Shown piece after piece: positions 30,001-35,702 of a stretch of 64,000 nt of DNA; positions within the stretch are counted from its first letter, which is position 1, and each line of letters opens with the position of its first letter. The stretch is from Bacteroidales bacterium (GTDB lineage Bacteria; Bacteroidota; Bacteroidia; Bacteroidales; UBA4181): contig JAISOY010000061.1 of NCBI GenBank assembly GCA_031275285.1, positions 1 through 64,000 of the forward strand, written 5' to 3'. The position numbers and the translations under genes were made by a program. A model generated the notes under the pieces. The model had not been told where the DNA came from, did not search any database, and worked only from the letters and a program-made list of their open reading frames with translations.

Positions 30001-30927
30001 ATCAAGACAAGGAGGCACGTAACAGAATACAGCTGCATCCGTGCTTTCTCCGCCGCGATAGTAACCGCCCGTGGGTTCGCCAAGCGATACATCGTCGATA
30101 CAATCCTCAGCTATACCCACGCTTTCTCCACCGCCATAAAAGTTTTCGCCCGTGAGCGATTCCTCAAGTGTGTGACAGGCCGTTTCGGTAAGCATGATGC
30201 GTGACGAATCGCCGTTGAACATGCTGCCACCGGCCGATTCGAGCTCGAAACAGGAAATGGCCATCACACGCGAAGCGCCGCCTACAAACAAGGTGCCTTC
30301 GCCAAGCAACATATTGCTGCATGAAAGTATTTCCATATAGCTGCGTCCGCCCTGATACATGGGCAGGTCTACGTCGATGATCGCAGGTTTCTCAAGGCAG
30401 TTCACATAATAATCGTTGCTTGCACCGCCTTTATATATGCCGACTGTTTCACCGTCCGGAGTTAGTTGAACCGGCATACCGCAATACACGGCATCGCCAT
30501 AATTTCCACCTCCTGTATACGGTGTGGTTTCACCATCGGATAAGCGCATGGGTTCAATACAATCCAAAATCACAATAGTGGCGCTGCCACCCTTGTACAA
30601 TCCGTCTACTGTTTTGCCATCCACACTGAGTATTACATCGGGTTCGCATCCCATCAACGCATCGTTGGAATCACCGCCCTTGAAAATGGAAGATTCTTCG
30701 CCGATAACAGTTCCATCAGGAAATTGATAACAAGCCATGTTCATGTATCGTGAAATGCCGCCCAGGTAAATGTTGTTTTCAGCGGCTATTTGTGCAGATG
30801 CTTTATTGGTGAAAAACAAGGCAAAGAAGATGATTCCGATTAACCTTATTGCGTTGCCGGATCCCGGAGGATTTTGATCCCCCCGAGGTCGTATTACTTT
30901 GGATAATATGTGCAGATGATCGTACAA
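18067..30927 (-). CDS. Giant secreted multidomain adhesin-like protein (Ig-like, PKD, SprB and cadherin-like repeats)
   Basis: This is a 4286-residue protein. The only usable start in frame is a TTG at 30927; the first in-frame ATG lies behind the signal peptide (hydrophobic core about residues 28-40, likely cleavage after ASAQ, residue 46). Residues 53-305 hold ten ~26-residue repeats of the form Y-GG-S......C. About 14 Ig/PKD-like modules follow, each with a W(S/N)(N/T)G...T core and paired Cys. A tandemly duplicated ~330-residue block (GWLL / DGVRVD / YQWY-DGVAF / PKD) comes next, then NDG-TPV modules and a DUF11-like region. Four SprB-type modules, three cadherin-like modules (FTGVDTFTYRI type) and a last PKD-like domain complete it. 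It ends in TGPVYRVPNKPN. Neither a type A nor a CHU_C-type type IX secretion C-terminal domain is recognisable. The role is probably cell-surface adhesion; the ligand is unknown. Confidence 0.9.
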   Translation of the reverse strand: MYDHLHILSKVIRPRGDQNPPGSGNAIRLIGIIFFALFFTNKASAQIAAENNIYLGGISRYMNMACYQFPDGTVIGEESSIFKGGDSNDALMGCEPDVILSVDGKTVDGLYKGGSATIVILDCIEPMRLSDGETTPYTGGGNYGDAVYCGMPVQLTPDGETVGIYKGGASNDYYVNCLEKPAIIDVDLPMYQGGRSYMEILSCSNMLLGEGTLFVGGASRVMAISCFELESAGGSMFNGDSSRIMLTETACHTLEESLTGENFYGGGESVGIAEDCIDDVSLGEPTGGYYRGGESTDAAVFCYVPPCLDLEPSVISTTSVMPICVGKELVLTASPANSRQWQRYDGADWRDHSTDEYIQVSTSGEFRLVSFGSAEGCVDTSAVFYAEFITNIPQPVITIEGSNVICVGGSVALRSSESHEYLWSNGATTRTVWLTQGGNYTVTITDINGCQATSDPVTLIDGTAVAPVATITPAGTTEICFGISQTLTANDGATAYQWSNGATSQSISVSEAGKYTVRITDTNGCQATADSAEIIVHDVRPEISYPDGLTICYDTPVTLSLAPHTGNIQWYKDGAILTGETGTTVQAGETGVYHAVLDTLGCQFAAPAITVNSNNSTIPLAAITASHPVLCEGGSVTLTAADATKYTWSTGEESQAITVNAEGTYTLKVEDAYGCTSTADFALTEVAVTIQPEIQAVSGQLDLCPGTTVTLSISAGDTWLWSNGETTQSIIVAYADTGSYSAVAYDANGCAVQADAIEVTGVEEITPIVDAGNAVICGSEPLTLMVTPVDESYTHRWSTGETAPDINVTTAGSYSVIITTAEGCQFVSAPVTVTEAAAPEKPIISSNFTITNDTIRICPNQITLVTLESTAAMAYYWNTGEETRSITLADTGKYVVAVEYATTCSAVSDTMVVMLADNFVFARSEDDRTQLCPGGSIALFIDGAEAGSTFVWNNNPAWTNDTFIATTAGAYYAEVTGTSGCVETTNTIYITDFATTKPVISANGDLNICAYDSVRLTVTAGEAYLWNTGAVTRSIYANVEDRYIVAVTDANGCVQKDSIDVTVKPVYSPVIVSAKDTICQGDKLTLSVDAPAGSSYLWNTTETTSSIVYDAPARFGTQTYWVEITYPEGCVFRSPNKNIYVNMAPRQPDITVVGSNNICPDLTVALISTKSDLYKYNWTWETSPGVWENYPDGNTFGIVIDENGNYAVTITDTITGCSNRSETLELSSLSSASVEVYPAGPVSICKAGGWVKLEAFDSQGRDVTYKWNTGETTKSIIVTQAGYYRVTVSALVEGELCEITSQRVEVRDGSTLLAPSITTSGTTTFCEGGSVTLTSSRSTTGFYEWVRWTETDTTSVGTWQQLTVTESGEYMMVFTDNKGCKVYSPSVKVTVNLTPEAIISPAGTFTVCPGEQITLSANEAPNGQTYRYIWSNGATTRVQDAAPGTHTVTVTTQAGCTKTSDPVVIRLATDKAPAPTAEDVGICEGETAILTVASAAVANPEFKWWDAATDGNLLGRGDTFETPALTADYEVWVNVSSEDLCESDRVKVTVSVGQKVAVDITTTDNMAICQFDASITLTAIPAGGTFSGNGVTGSTFDPVLSGSGQHRIYYTVTNKGCPNADSIEINVLPAPDISFSNVPATICSNEAPIIIDVYPAGGTLTGNGMNGNMFDPVEAGTGEHWIVYSIADVNCAGKDSVMVIVLQAPEPEITNTQTVVGIASGTFILTGTPVFGGDVIHTDFSGLGVVTSAGKAFFDPAIAGEGDHEITYTVTNSNGCSASTSIIISVIGKPTVDKPVVPAPVCEGDLLIVTEPDYDLHGATLVSKGWLLGGVVFDPAMTTMTYTDNNKILQYKVISGSGETISEGVRITVHAKPLLGSITALAAVCEGSKISPQVPSVTERGTPVTTQGWLLGGVAFDPATAVTYDDHGKMLQYYAASACGNDTTLAVAITVNAVRITDIADPQTVCLDTRLTITTPVVTGGATVSDAYWMFDGVRVDLATKVFGSSDEGKKLKYVVESDCGTFESNEATLQFEAKSTAPDIVMSPLNGIICSTGSVTLSTANYATYQWYKDGVAFSTNATITVDETQTGSYTVEGTSADGCQSELSAPSTVSVQAALVPVILGSISVCDDVIENYTIGGLTGNPADYIYEWTASGGTIQGSNINASVNVRWEQGGAPTLELKVVHTASKCETTVSINITVTDKPTIGIVTVPAAICEGNKITPQIPVVTEYGTPVISQGWLLDNLPFDPATTDLTYADNSSLLSYFITSACGNDTTIGVAVTVNAPPVILGIADDFTVCTGGLLTPGTVIVNDRGATRGDVYWLFDGVRVDLTTKRFTDADHGKKLKYVVESSCGNSESNEAEILIGPKPAAPSVAMTPDNGHICSTGSVTLEASDYNTYQWYRDGVAFAVTATITIDETQAGSFTVQGFTAEGCESELSEASVVTVQIPPTPGITGATVVCEGVETTYKATGLPGDATGYTYTWSITGGSIVEFDLDSVVVHWDYNVTHQLDLEVVDNSTTCVGTASFTGLTVNETPDFTVTDPDAVCPGETVDLRTTVPVNPSLTYIFYENDQETPVATPEAVRVPVAGSIYFVQATDNSTGCKSEMKMKMITVTGKPIPVVTFDVPEQGVCHGNESLPVTFYSTMAGTTYVWTNNKTGIGLAASGTSSSIPAFTVTNTSALPDTATITVLAKAGGCNGETYTFTIIANPNPVISVRDTAVCAEHTFNLAELVASNISAAYNFYQNDGVTPVDDPDAVMIAAGDTTFYVQAVTQPNGCLSTTKMIKITGFALPVFNVTNPEMLCEGTVVDLTDAIPDDNMVDYTFLDIDGTTEIADPTAVTPPAGTNTYFVQAKSKVNGCTSMQEYITVEVLAKPTLHIEAPDGTSVCDNSTVRLNAVSSYTGEMWYGWYDKNGVLNETVTTQFSPSALVADVTYTPGPTEAGTTVKLFVRARDMANNGSPVCGYIADTIFLQIHPVLTDVSLEVIDQPSGYQGICVDTMYVVKIKATEEGDLSNLQLRLHDTYASGLTIKGASVMQPYNSGVWTELTDSVVDITGTTWNLPDILQHGDSLQVQITVAAECDFYSGSPMDFYLYATDGCDNKLPVITAPTAIFYTEQDAANLNTYELFSTFSHNMVTNNTNDTVTWQLRAVVHGDQLTGEKESMVALIPQGMTVVPESYKPVQNAPDRSHITTIIDQFGVEFGLPVLSGLKEGDEIIVELKFHAIGALCGTYDFYSEIIYTDSAECRGIKCAFNSTRGGVYPTMDVERYRFSVTDASFGRTIDDLWYGDIFLKAETQFYAGDSLFFDFYVDRDNSSTLTPDDTLVRSFVHLSTLVAPSDTMDFLFDSVYIELEKQLVVVVRGNAFCETGIFPLATIMGTDTICQADTSYYHTVPGMQTYKWNVIKPDGVSGATPVRIPLEGSSEVNYVNENVARVVWPKEGDYTVWAQYSLPTSPPRELSRTYFPVRVNQIPVLELTGNSDTTVCEGTRVELSHFFRETTGSGTMSFYREESDGSLTFLSSQTPFYVTLQEGTLYWAIASSGSGCDSEGVYFGVNVNKMPQIGSISVTSLPECGTDYGSIMLTVTGGSGDYQYSIDGGATYTDLPANGLIENLTAGSYRVYVKDKLYAGCAPSVSNPVNLNPANSNLRATVQTGNAGNCTSSDGSIKLRVNGGVSPYRYQINNGSYAVLPADGVLGTSFPAGRYVINVMDADNCIATAGEVEITATSGLKMMLSQVTPSACNTNGTASITLTGGTPEYSYRLNGKGWVAMANSPEMVNLSAGLHKIFAKDADGCETSDTVRIINTTGVSVSLTGIDHATCNGMDGGNIYLSIKGDASPLTLSMDGGMTTIPVTAGADTIRGLSTGTYNVLLTDANGCTSVLEGIEISEKFNFAQAVDNRIYTYVNQSVTGNFVWDDFESDRSVQTVSSHTAPKNGNITVTKDGNYTYTPDIDFTGKDSIQYSVVNYCGFTVSAWLRITILDARTSTNRAPVAQDDDYLIKMGQSLTDSDVRKNDIDPDGDALSTPVLVSGVSGGTLTQNGNTFSYTPNAGFTGVDTFTYRICDPDGACTKAQVHITVLSDEISAGHHVALPDIYVVVENDVLTVSNTAEGVLKNDIYPQGAVPTATVIRQPDHGQLTFNAANGTFTYTPDQNYIGTDGFTYTLCSNMPATCDTARVNIFVSEACPDITPAINSVDEACIGDRVIFDTDAGYDIYQWTIASGTGGTMEGAGTTGQEHFTWSDTGTKTVSVTVTDDNGCQGSATKSILIKPRTDTGPVYRVPNKPN
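23320..25314 (-). repeat. Tandem duplication of a ~330-residue block inside the giant adhesin
   Basis: Minus-strand units at about 25314-24326 and 24325-23320 encode the same ordered modules. These are CEG(S/N)KI-PQ with GWLL, a Y-FDGVRVDL module ending KKLKYVVES, ICSTGSVTL with TYQWY(K/R)DGVAF, and a PKD-like module ending in a CETT or CVGT stretch. The copies have diverged, so the event is old. Boundaries are approximate. Confidence 0.7.
30866..30883 (-). other. Hairpin with a six-G run between start codon and signal peptide of the giant adhesin
   Basis: On the plus strand GGAGGAT (30866-30872) and ATCCCCC (30877-30883) pair (one G-U) around a 4-base loop. The C-run at 30879-30884 reads as GGGGGG in the gene. 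It lies about 15 codons after the TTG start. It could slow translation or be a slippage-prone site. Confidence 0.4.
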
Positions 30928-31222
30928 GGCTTTTGATATTCCGGCTTCTTAATAAATTTAATGCTGTAATCTGAGTTTTACGCCTCCGGGATACTTTGCT
31001 GATATGATACTAAAGTATCTGTCGATTTAATTTTCCGATTAAAACTCATACTCCATCAATTCTTTTATTTTCCCGTATTGTATTTTTTTTAAAATCGTGC
31101 CATGTAACCATATTTTCTACATGATTAAAATGATTAATAACCACATCCCATTTCAATGGTAAGGTGAAATATTTTCGAAAAGTTCCACCATAATTTATGG
31201 CATAATTAGGCCCCGGAGGTTT

Positions 31223-32935
31223 TTAAAGCGCCGTTCTTACACCACGGCCGCCAACAGCAGGACTACGTGCCGTACCGACATTATTGATAAAATACCTGTC
31301 GGATATCCTTGCACGGGCAGCCTGGTCGAGGTAACTACCTCCCCTGAAACCCAATCCGGCGCCGGTAACACCAGGCCAGCCGCCGCTAATCGGCAGGTCG
31401 GGCGTCGTGCCGATGCCAATTTCACCGTTGCCATGTCCGCCGGCAAATGTACGTCCGAGCTGTATGCCTATTGAAATACAACGTTCCCAGAGGTTACCCG
31501 ACATTTCCATGACTCCGTAATAGCTTCCGCCCGATTTTTCGCGGCTGCTCACCGGGGTGGCAAAAGCGCCTGCCCGCAATGGGCCGTCAATATTGGCATT
31601 GGTTCCGCCGCCGACAGTGGTAGTGGTTCCCGCCGCGGTAGCTACGGCACAATTGCCGGTGGCATTCGAAGGCGCTTCGTTGGACATACCCTTGTTCGAA
31701 AAATTGGATGTATTATTGATGGTTGTCGAACCCCAGGCATATTGCGGCCTGAGTGAAGCTGTTCCGGGAACGGCTTCCGTGCCGCGGCATACTTTTTCGA
31801 ACTCAAGTTCGGTCATCGGCCGAAGTCCCGCCCATATCAGCCATGCGTAAATATCGTTTGTGTTCAGGTAATTGCAGGGCAAATAGGCTGCCGTGGCGGA
31901 AGATAATTCATATTCGGCAGGATTGTCAGCCGTACCGGTACCGGTTTTTTTAGTAATGGCATACCGCCCTGCTGCTGTGCCGGAATAATGGTAAGTGCCT
32001 GCATTTTTTACCGATACGAGATTCTTGTTCAGGAATTGCACATACTCGCCCTGGGTGATTTCATATTTCATGCAATAAAAAGCGCGGAAACCTTTGGGAT
32101 AGGCGCCCGGTATGGCTGTATAATATGCTGTTGTAAAATAATTGGCATTGCTGCTTGCTATAACGTGGTTAGTCAGGGAAGTAGTTCCGGCATTATCGGG
32201 AGTAACCGGTTTTACTGTATTATGACTGGATAACATGGCCTGTAAGCTTTGCCTGTAAGTTTGATTTGACGTAGAATTATAGTAAATCCATGCGTTTGAG
32301 AAGTTTCCCGGCACTGTTTCTGCAGATACTGTAAATGGAGCATCAGCCCGTGCGGAATTGGTGGTAAGATTTGAACGGTTTATTGTAAAATGTCCGTCGG
32401 AAGTATAATCACCCAGTAAAAAGGCTCCTTGGGGTATATATACCATTTCGGTAGCCAATACGCACACTTCCACCTGTTCTCCGCCGGTCAATCCGTTCTT
32501 TCCAAAATCCCAGTTCAGTTCAACATCCGTAAAGGCAATGGTACCATTACCGGGCTCCTTGCGGTATATAAAAGCGCCCACGCCAACGGTGGTATTCGTG
32601 CCACTCACTACAGCAACAGAATTGCCTAAACTAAGCAAAGCATTGTCGGGTACTTTATGGTTACCCGCCGTTGTGGAGATATAAGCGTGGTTCCAGTTAT
32701 CACCCGGCAGGGTACGGTATTTGATAAATACCCATGCGGCGTCGTAATTAGACGGAGAGTTTGCTGCGACTTCCAACCGCCAGGAATGATCCCAGGTGAG
32801 TGAAAATTTTACCTGAGCACTTTTTTTATCAGCATTGGTGGTTACTTCCGTATTCAATACCTGGATCCCACTGCCAAATAAAGGGAATCCCCCAACCAGG
32901 AAAAGTAAAAAAAAGAATAAATATTTCTTAACCAT
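31223..32935 (-). CDS. Secreted formylglycine-generating-enzyme-fold (SUMF1/FGE-sulfatase) protein
   Basis: The protein has 570 residues from the ATG at 32935 (MVKKYLFFFLLFLVGGFPLFGSG, a clear signal peptide); an ATG eight codons upstream is also possible. Residues about 25-175 form a beta-rich domain (IQVLNTEV...VELNWDFGKNGL). From VYIPQGAFLLGD a SUMF1-type domain runs to the end: YEITQGEYVQFLN, LRPMTELEFEKVCRG, EMSGNLWERCISIG, LGFRGGSYLD and the terminal GGRGVRTAL in place of GFRC. The paired Cys of true FGE near the C-terminus is not seen, so sulfatase activation is unlikely and a binding role is more probable. It lies 295 bp upstream of the giant adhesin on the same strand and is divergent from the beta-helix genes. 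Confidence 0.88.
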   Translation of the reverse strand: MVKKYLFFFLLFLVGGFPLFGSGIQVLNTEVTTNADKKSAQVKFSLTWDHSWRLEVAANSPSNYDAAWVFIKYRTLPGDNWNHAYISTTAGNHKVPDNALLSLGNSVAVVSGTNTTVGVGAFIYRKEPGNGTIAFTDVELNWDFGKNGLTGGEQVEVCVLATEMVYIPQGAFLLGDYTSDGHFTINRSNLTTNSARADAPFTVSAETVPGNFSNAWIYYNSTSNQTYRQSLQAMLSSHNTVKPVTPDNAGTTSLTNHVIASSNANYFTTAYYTAIPGAYPKGFRAFYCMKYEITQGEYVQFLNKNLVSVKNAGTYHYSGTAAGRYAITKKTGTGTADNPAEYELSSATAAYLPCNYLNTNDIYAWLIWAGLRPMTELEFEKVCRGTEAVPGTASLRPQYAWGSTTINNTSNFSNKGMSNEAPSNATGNCAVATAAGTTTTVGGGTNANIDGPLRAGAFATPVSSREKSGGSYYGVMEMSGNLWERCISIGIQLGRTFAGGHGNGEIGIGTTPDLPISGGWPGVTGAGLGFRGGSYLDQAARARISDRYFINNVGTARSPAVGGRGVRTAL

Positions 32936-33340
32936 AACTCTAAACTTTAAGTATTGCATTATTATTTTGACTCAATAATTCCTTTAACATATTTTAACCA
33001 ATATTAAGCATACGAATATAAACAATAAAAGTTACCAAAATCCTAAAGGAATTTAAAATTTACATTAAAACATATAAAAATCTTTAAGTCCTGAATAGGT
33101 ATCTTAAGACGTTCTTTTCGACATTGCTCTTATTGAACAATAGCTTGTCTTAGGCAAAGAAATTGATATATACTAAAACCTATTTGTAAAAATAATTGTT
33201 TATATATTATAATAGTAATCGGATGTTTGGTGTCAACAAAAAATATAACCTTCCATGTATAAAAGGATCAGTTGCTATAAATTGAAACTTATCCCGGATT
33301 TGATCGTATAATGAAATAATTAATTAAAATTCAGCTTAGA
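32936..33340. other. Divergent AT-rich intergenic region of the surface-protein locus
   Basis: About 400 bp separate the FGE-fold gene (minus) from the first beta-helix gene (plus). I see no coding frame. A one-mismatch -7 element (TATATTCG on the minus strand, 33013-33020) and an enterobacterial-looking TATAAT at 33307-33312 are present, but neither has a correctly spaced upstream element. Promoters for both transcripts must lie here. Confidence 0.4.
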
Positions 33341-34444
33341 ATGAATCGTATTTTACAATATATAATAGTGTTGTTGTTTTTACCATGCATCGTAGTACAT
33401 GCTAAAATACTCAGGGTAAATAACGATGGCAGCATTCAGGGTGTATATGCCTCTTTTTCTGCTGCAGTAGGTGCAGCAGTTAATAATGATACCATACATA
33501 TTGAAGGATCTGTAACTCCGTATACAGGAAATGTAACCATCAGCAAGCCTTTGGTGATTATCGGCCCGGGTTATTTGTTATCCTATTCCCCTGAAACACA
33601 ATTTAACAAACAATCAGCCAAGATTAATTTTGATATTACGTTTGCCTCCGGTAGCGAAGGATCGGTACTTGCAGGAATTGAACATTATAATATGGGTGCT
33701 ACTACTGGTTTTCAGATAAATCCGACAGGGCATACCGGGAATAAAGTGATCATTAATACCGGCAATATAAAAGTAATCAATTGCAAGTTGTATTTTTTAC
33801 AGTTGAAAAATGATGTGGCTATTAGTAATGTTTCATTGCAGAAATGTTTTTTTAACCCCGGTGTAGTATATGTTAACGGAGGAACGGCATTAGTTTCCGG
33901 ATTGAGTATCAGTAATTGTTTTTTCCGTAACGATAACGGTAATTGGTCGGTCATTCACGGAGCTGACGCCAATACTTCTTCTGGCTGGAGGATCAGTAAC
34001 AATACCTTTTACTGGGCATACCGGTTAACCGTATATCGTTCCCAGATATCCGACAATGCTTTTTTTACCACCAACAGTACCAATGTGTTAAATGCAGACG
34101 AAACCAATACATACACCAATAATGTAATGAATTATGTGATTGGCGGAATGCAGAACAATCTCAATGGGAATATTGTCACTAATCTTGGTGTGGAATATTG
34201 GTTTTCCAGATCCGGGAATAGCGAGCTTTTAGATACTTATTATACTTCAGCCACCAACGGGACGGATTGTCCGTTACGTGACTCGGCAGAACCTGCTAAT
34301 GACAGGAAACAAAAAGGAATGTACGGAGGTGGGACCCCGTATGTTAAAGCGGGGATGTTCAGGGCTCCGTCCGTATATGATATACAGATGGACAACGAAG
34401 TGGGCGATCAGTTTGACATGACCATAAGGGCAAGGGTACACTGA
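33341..34444 (+). CDS. Secreted beta-helix-like protein, paralogue 1 of 3
   Basis: This 367-residue protein has a signal peptide (MNRILQYIIVLLFLPCIVVHA, cleavage near residue 21) followed by ILRVNNDG. The next part is DTIHIEGSVTPY and PLVIIGPGYLLS, which looks like the first coils of a right-handed parallel beta-helix. Through the middle, short N-rich strands recur (VINCKLYFLQL, ISNCFFRND, ISNNTFYWA, ISDNAFFTT), as in pectin-lyase-fold proteins. It ends PSVYDIQMDNEV...MTIRARVH. No catalytic signature of a polysaccharide lyase is evident, so enzymatic activity is not claimed. The gene leads a four-gene plus-strand cluster that ends in the 3402-residue repeat protein; gaps are 63 and 67 bp to the next two. 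Confidence 0.85.
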   Translation: MNRILQYIIVLLFLPCIVVHAKILRVNNDGSIQGVYASFSAAVGAAVNNDTIHIEGSVTPYTGNVTISKPLVIIGPGYLLSYSPETQFNKQSAKINFDITFASGSEGSVLAGIEHYNMGATTGFQINPTGHTGNKVIINTGNIKVINCKLYFLQLKNDVAISNVSLQKCFFNPGVVYVNGGTALVSGLSISNCFFRNDNGNWSVIHGADANTSSGWRISNNTFYWAYRLTVYRSQISDNAFFTTNSTNVLNADETNTYTNNVMNYVIGGMQNNLNGNIVTNLGVEYWFSRSGNSELLDTYYTSATNGTDCPLRDSAEPANDRKQKGMYGGGTPYVKAGMFRAPSVYDIQMDNEVGDQFDMTIRARVH

Positions 34445-34507
34445 TCATTATTTACTTTACCCGAGAGTTATCGAATAAATATAATATAAAATCAATAAAT
34501 TTTCAAA

Positions 34508-35635
34508 ATGAAGAAGTCTTTAATCATCCTAATTTGTCTGATTACCGGTGGATATAGTGTTACCGCTGCCATATGGAGAGTGAACAACAATCCGGGGGTA
34601 GCATGTGACTATACTAATTTCACACAGGAAGTAATAGATAATGCTTCCGCAGGTGATACGATTCATATTGAAGGATCCGTGACCCCATATAATGCGACAG
34701 TCCAAGTGGACAAAGAGTTGTATATCCTGGGTCCGGGTTATGACCTTACAGCCAATACCGAAACCCAGCATTATAAACAATCGGCAAAAATAAATAGCAT
34801 TAAATTTTCGTCCGGTAGTGAAAAATCAGTTTTGGCAGGAGTGGAGCATATGGCTCATGCCCAGGCTACTACTACAGGTATTACTGTGGCTATTACCGGG
34901 ACTACCTGGACCGGGCCGCGCATTACAGTAGCTGCGAGCAATATAAAAATCATTAATTGCCGTTTGTACTGGATCGATATCGACAACAGCGGAACAGGAG
35001 AACTGAAGGACATCGACATTAAAAAATGTTGGTTCAGTCCGGGACTGGTCAGGACAACAACTGCGAACGGAGCCAATATCTTAGGCCTGAATATCGGGAA
35101 TAATTTTTTCAGGAATCAACATGCCACATCTGCGTATTCTACTATCATTCTGGACAGCAACACCACGGCTAATATTATCAGTAATACCTTTTACGGGGGA
35201 TTTGTCGTTACAGTGACCAATAGCAGCACAATCAACAATAATGTATTTTTTAATATCTCCAATAAAGTGGCGACTGCACTGACCAATGATCCGACCAATT
35301 CTTATAACTACAACATATTCAATGTTGCAAGTCTGGGCGGAATGATCAATGCGCAAAACAACAATGTACAAAACCTGGAGACCGTTCCATTGAACTGGTT
35401 TTCCGGCTCCGGAGGGAACGAATTAGTCGATGCGTATTTCTCTGCAAAAAGCGGTTCTCCTTCACCTATTATCGATGCAGGTGGTGTAGCAATCAATCAA
35501 CTGGGAATGTACGGCGGTTTGTCTCCATACAACTTATCCGGTCTTACTTCCATTCCGGCAGTTTACGAAATAGTAATGCCTAACGAGGTGTCGGCTGACG
35601 GATTTGATGTAACCATCAAAGTCAGGGCACACTGA
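34508..35635 (+). CDS. Secreted beta-helix-like protein, paralogue 2 of 3
   Basis: This 375-residue protein has a signal peptide (MKKSLIILICLITGGYSVTAA). The mature start IWRVNNNPGVACDYTNF, the block DTIHIEGSVTPYNATVQV, ILGPGYDLTANTETQHYK and the closing segment PAVYEIVMPNEVSADGFDV ending KVRAH match its two neighbours. In between lie Asn-rich short strands (IINCRLYWIDI, ISNTFYGGF, INNNVFFNI) suggesting a beta-helix. It is a tandem duplicate of the gene before it but substantially diverged. The product should be exported to the periplasm or cell surface. No known ligand or enzymatic motif is visible. Confidence 0.85.
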   Translation: MKKSLIILICLITGGYSVTAAIWRVNNNPGVACDYTNFTQEVIDNASAGDTIHIEGSVTPYNATVQVDKELYILGPGYDLTANTETQHYKQSAKINSIKFSSGSEKSVLAGVEHMAHAQATTTGITVAITGTTWTGPRITVAASNIKIINCRLYWIDIDNSGTGELKDIDIKKCWFSPGLVRTTTANGANILGLNIGNNFFRNQHATSAYSTIILDSNTTANIISNTFYGGFVVTVTNSSTINNNVFFNISNKVATALTNDPTNSYNYNIFNVASLGGMINAQNNNVQNLETVPLNWFSGSGGNELVDAYFSAKSGSPSPIIDAGGVAINQLGMYGGLSPYNLSGLTSIPAVYEIVMPNEVSADGFDVTIKVRAH

Positions 35636-35702
35636 TACAAAATATTATTAGCTGTTATCATTCATGAAAGCAACCATAAAGAACAACAATAGAAATAAGA
35701 AC

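Noticed and set aside
18200-30730. Many 60-125 codon plus-strand open frames opposite the giant adhesin
   Set aside because: They are phase-locked shadows of a real, domain-rich 4286-codon frame with higher GC content; none has a recognisable motif, leader or signal.
33270-33315. Enterobacterial-like TTGAAA and TATAAT boxes upstream of the first beta-helix gene
   Set aside because: Spacing is about 19 bp and the phylum uses TTTG/TAnnTTTG promoters; in AT-rich DNA this is probably chance.
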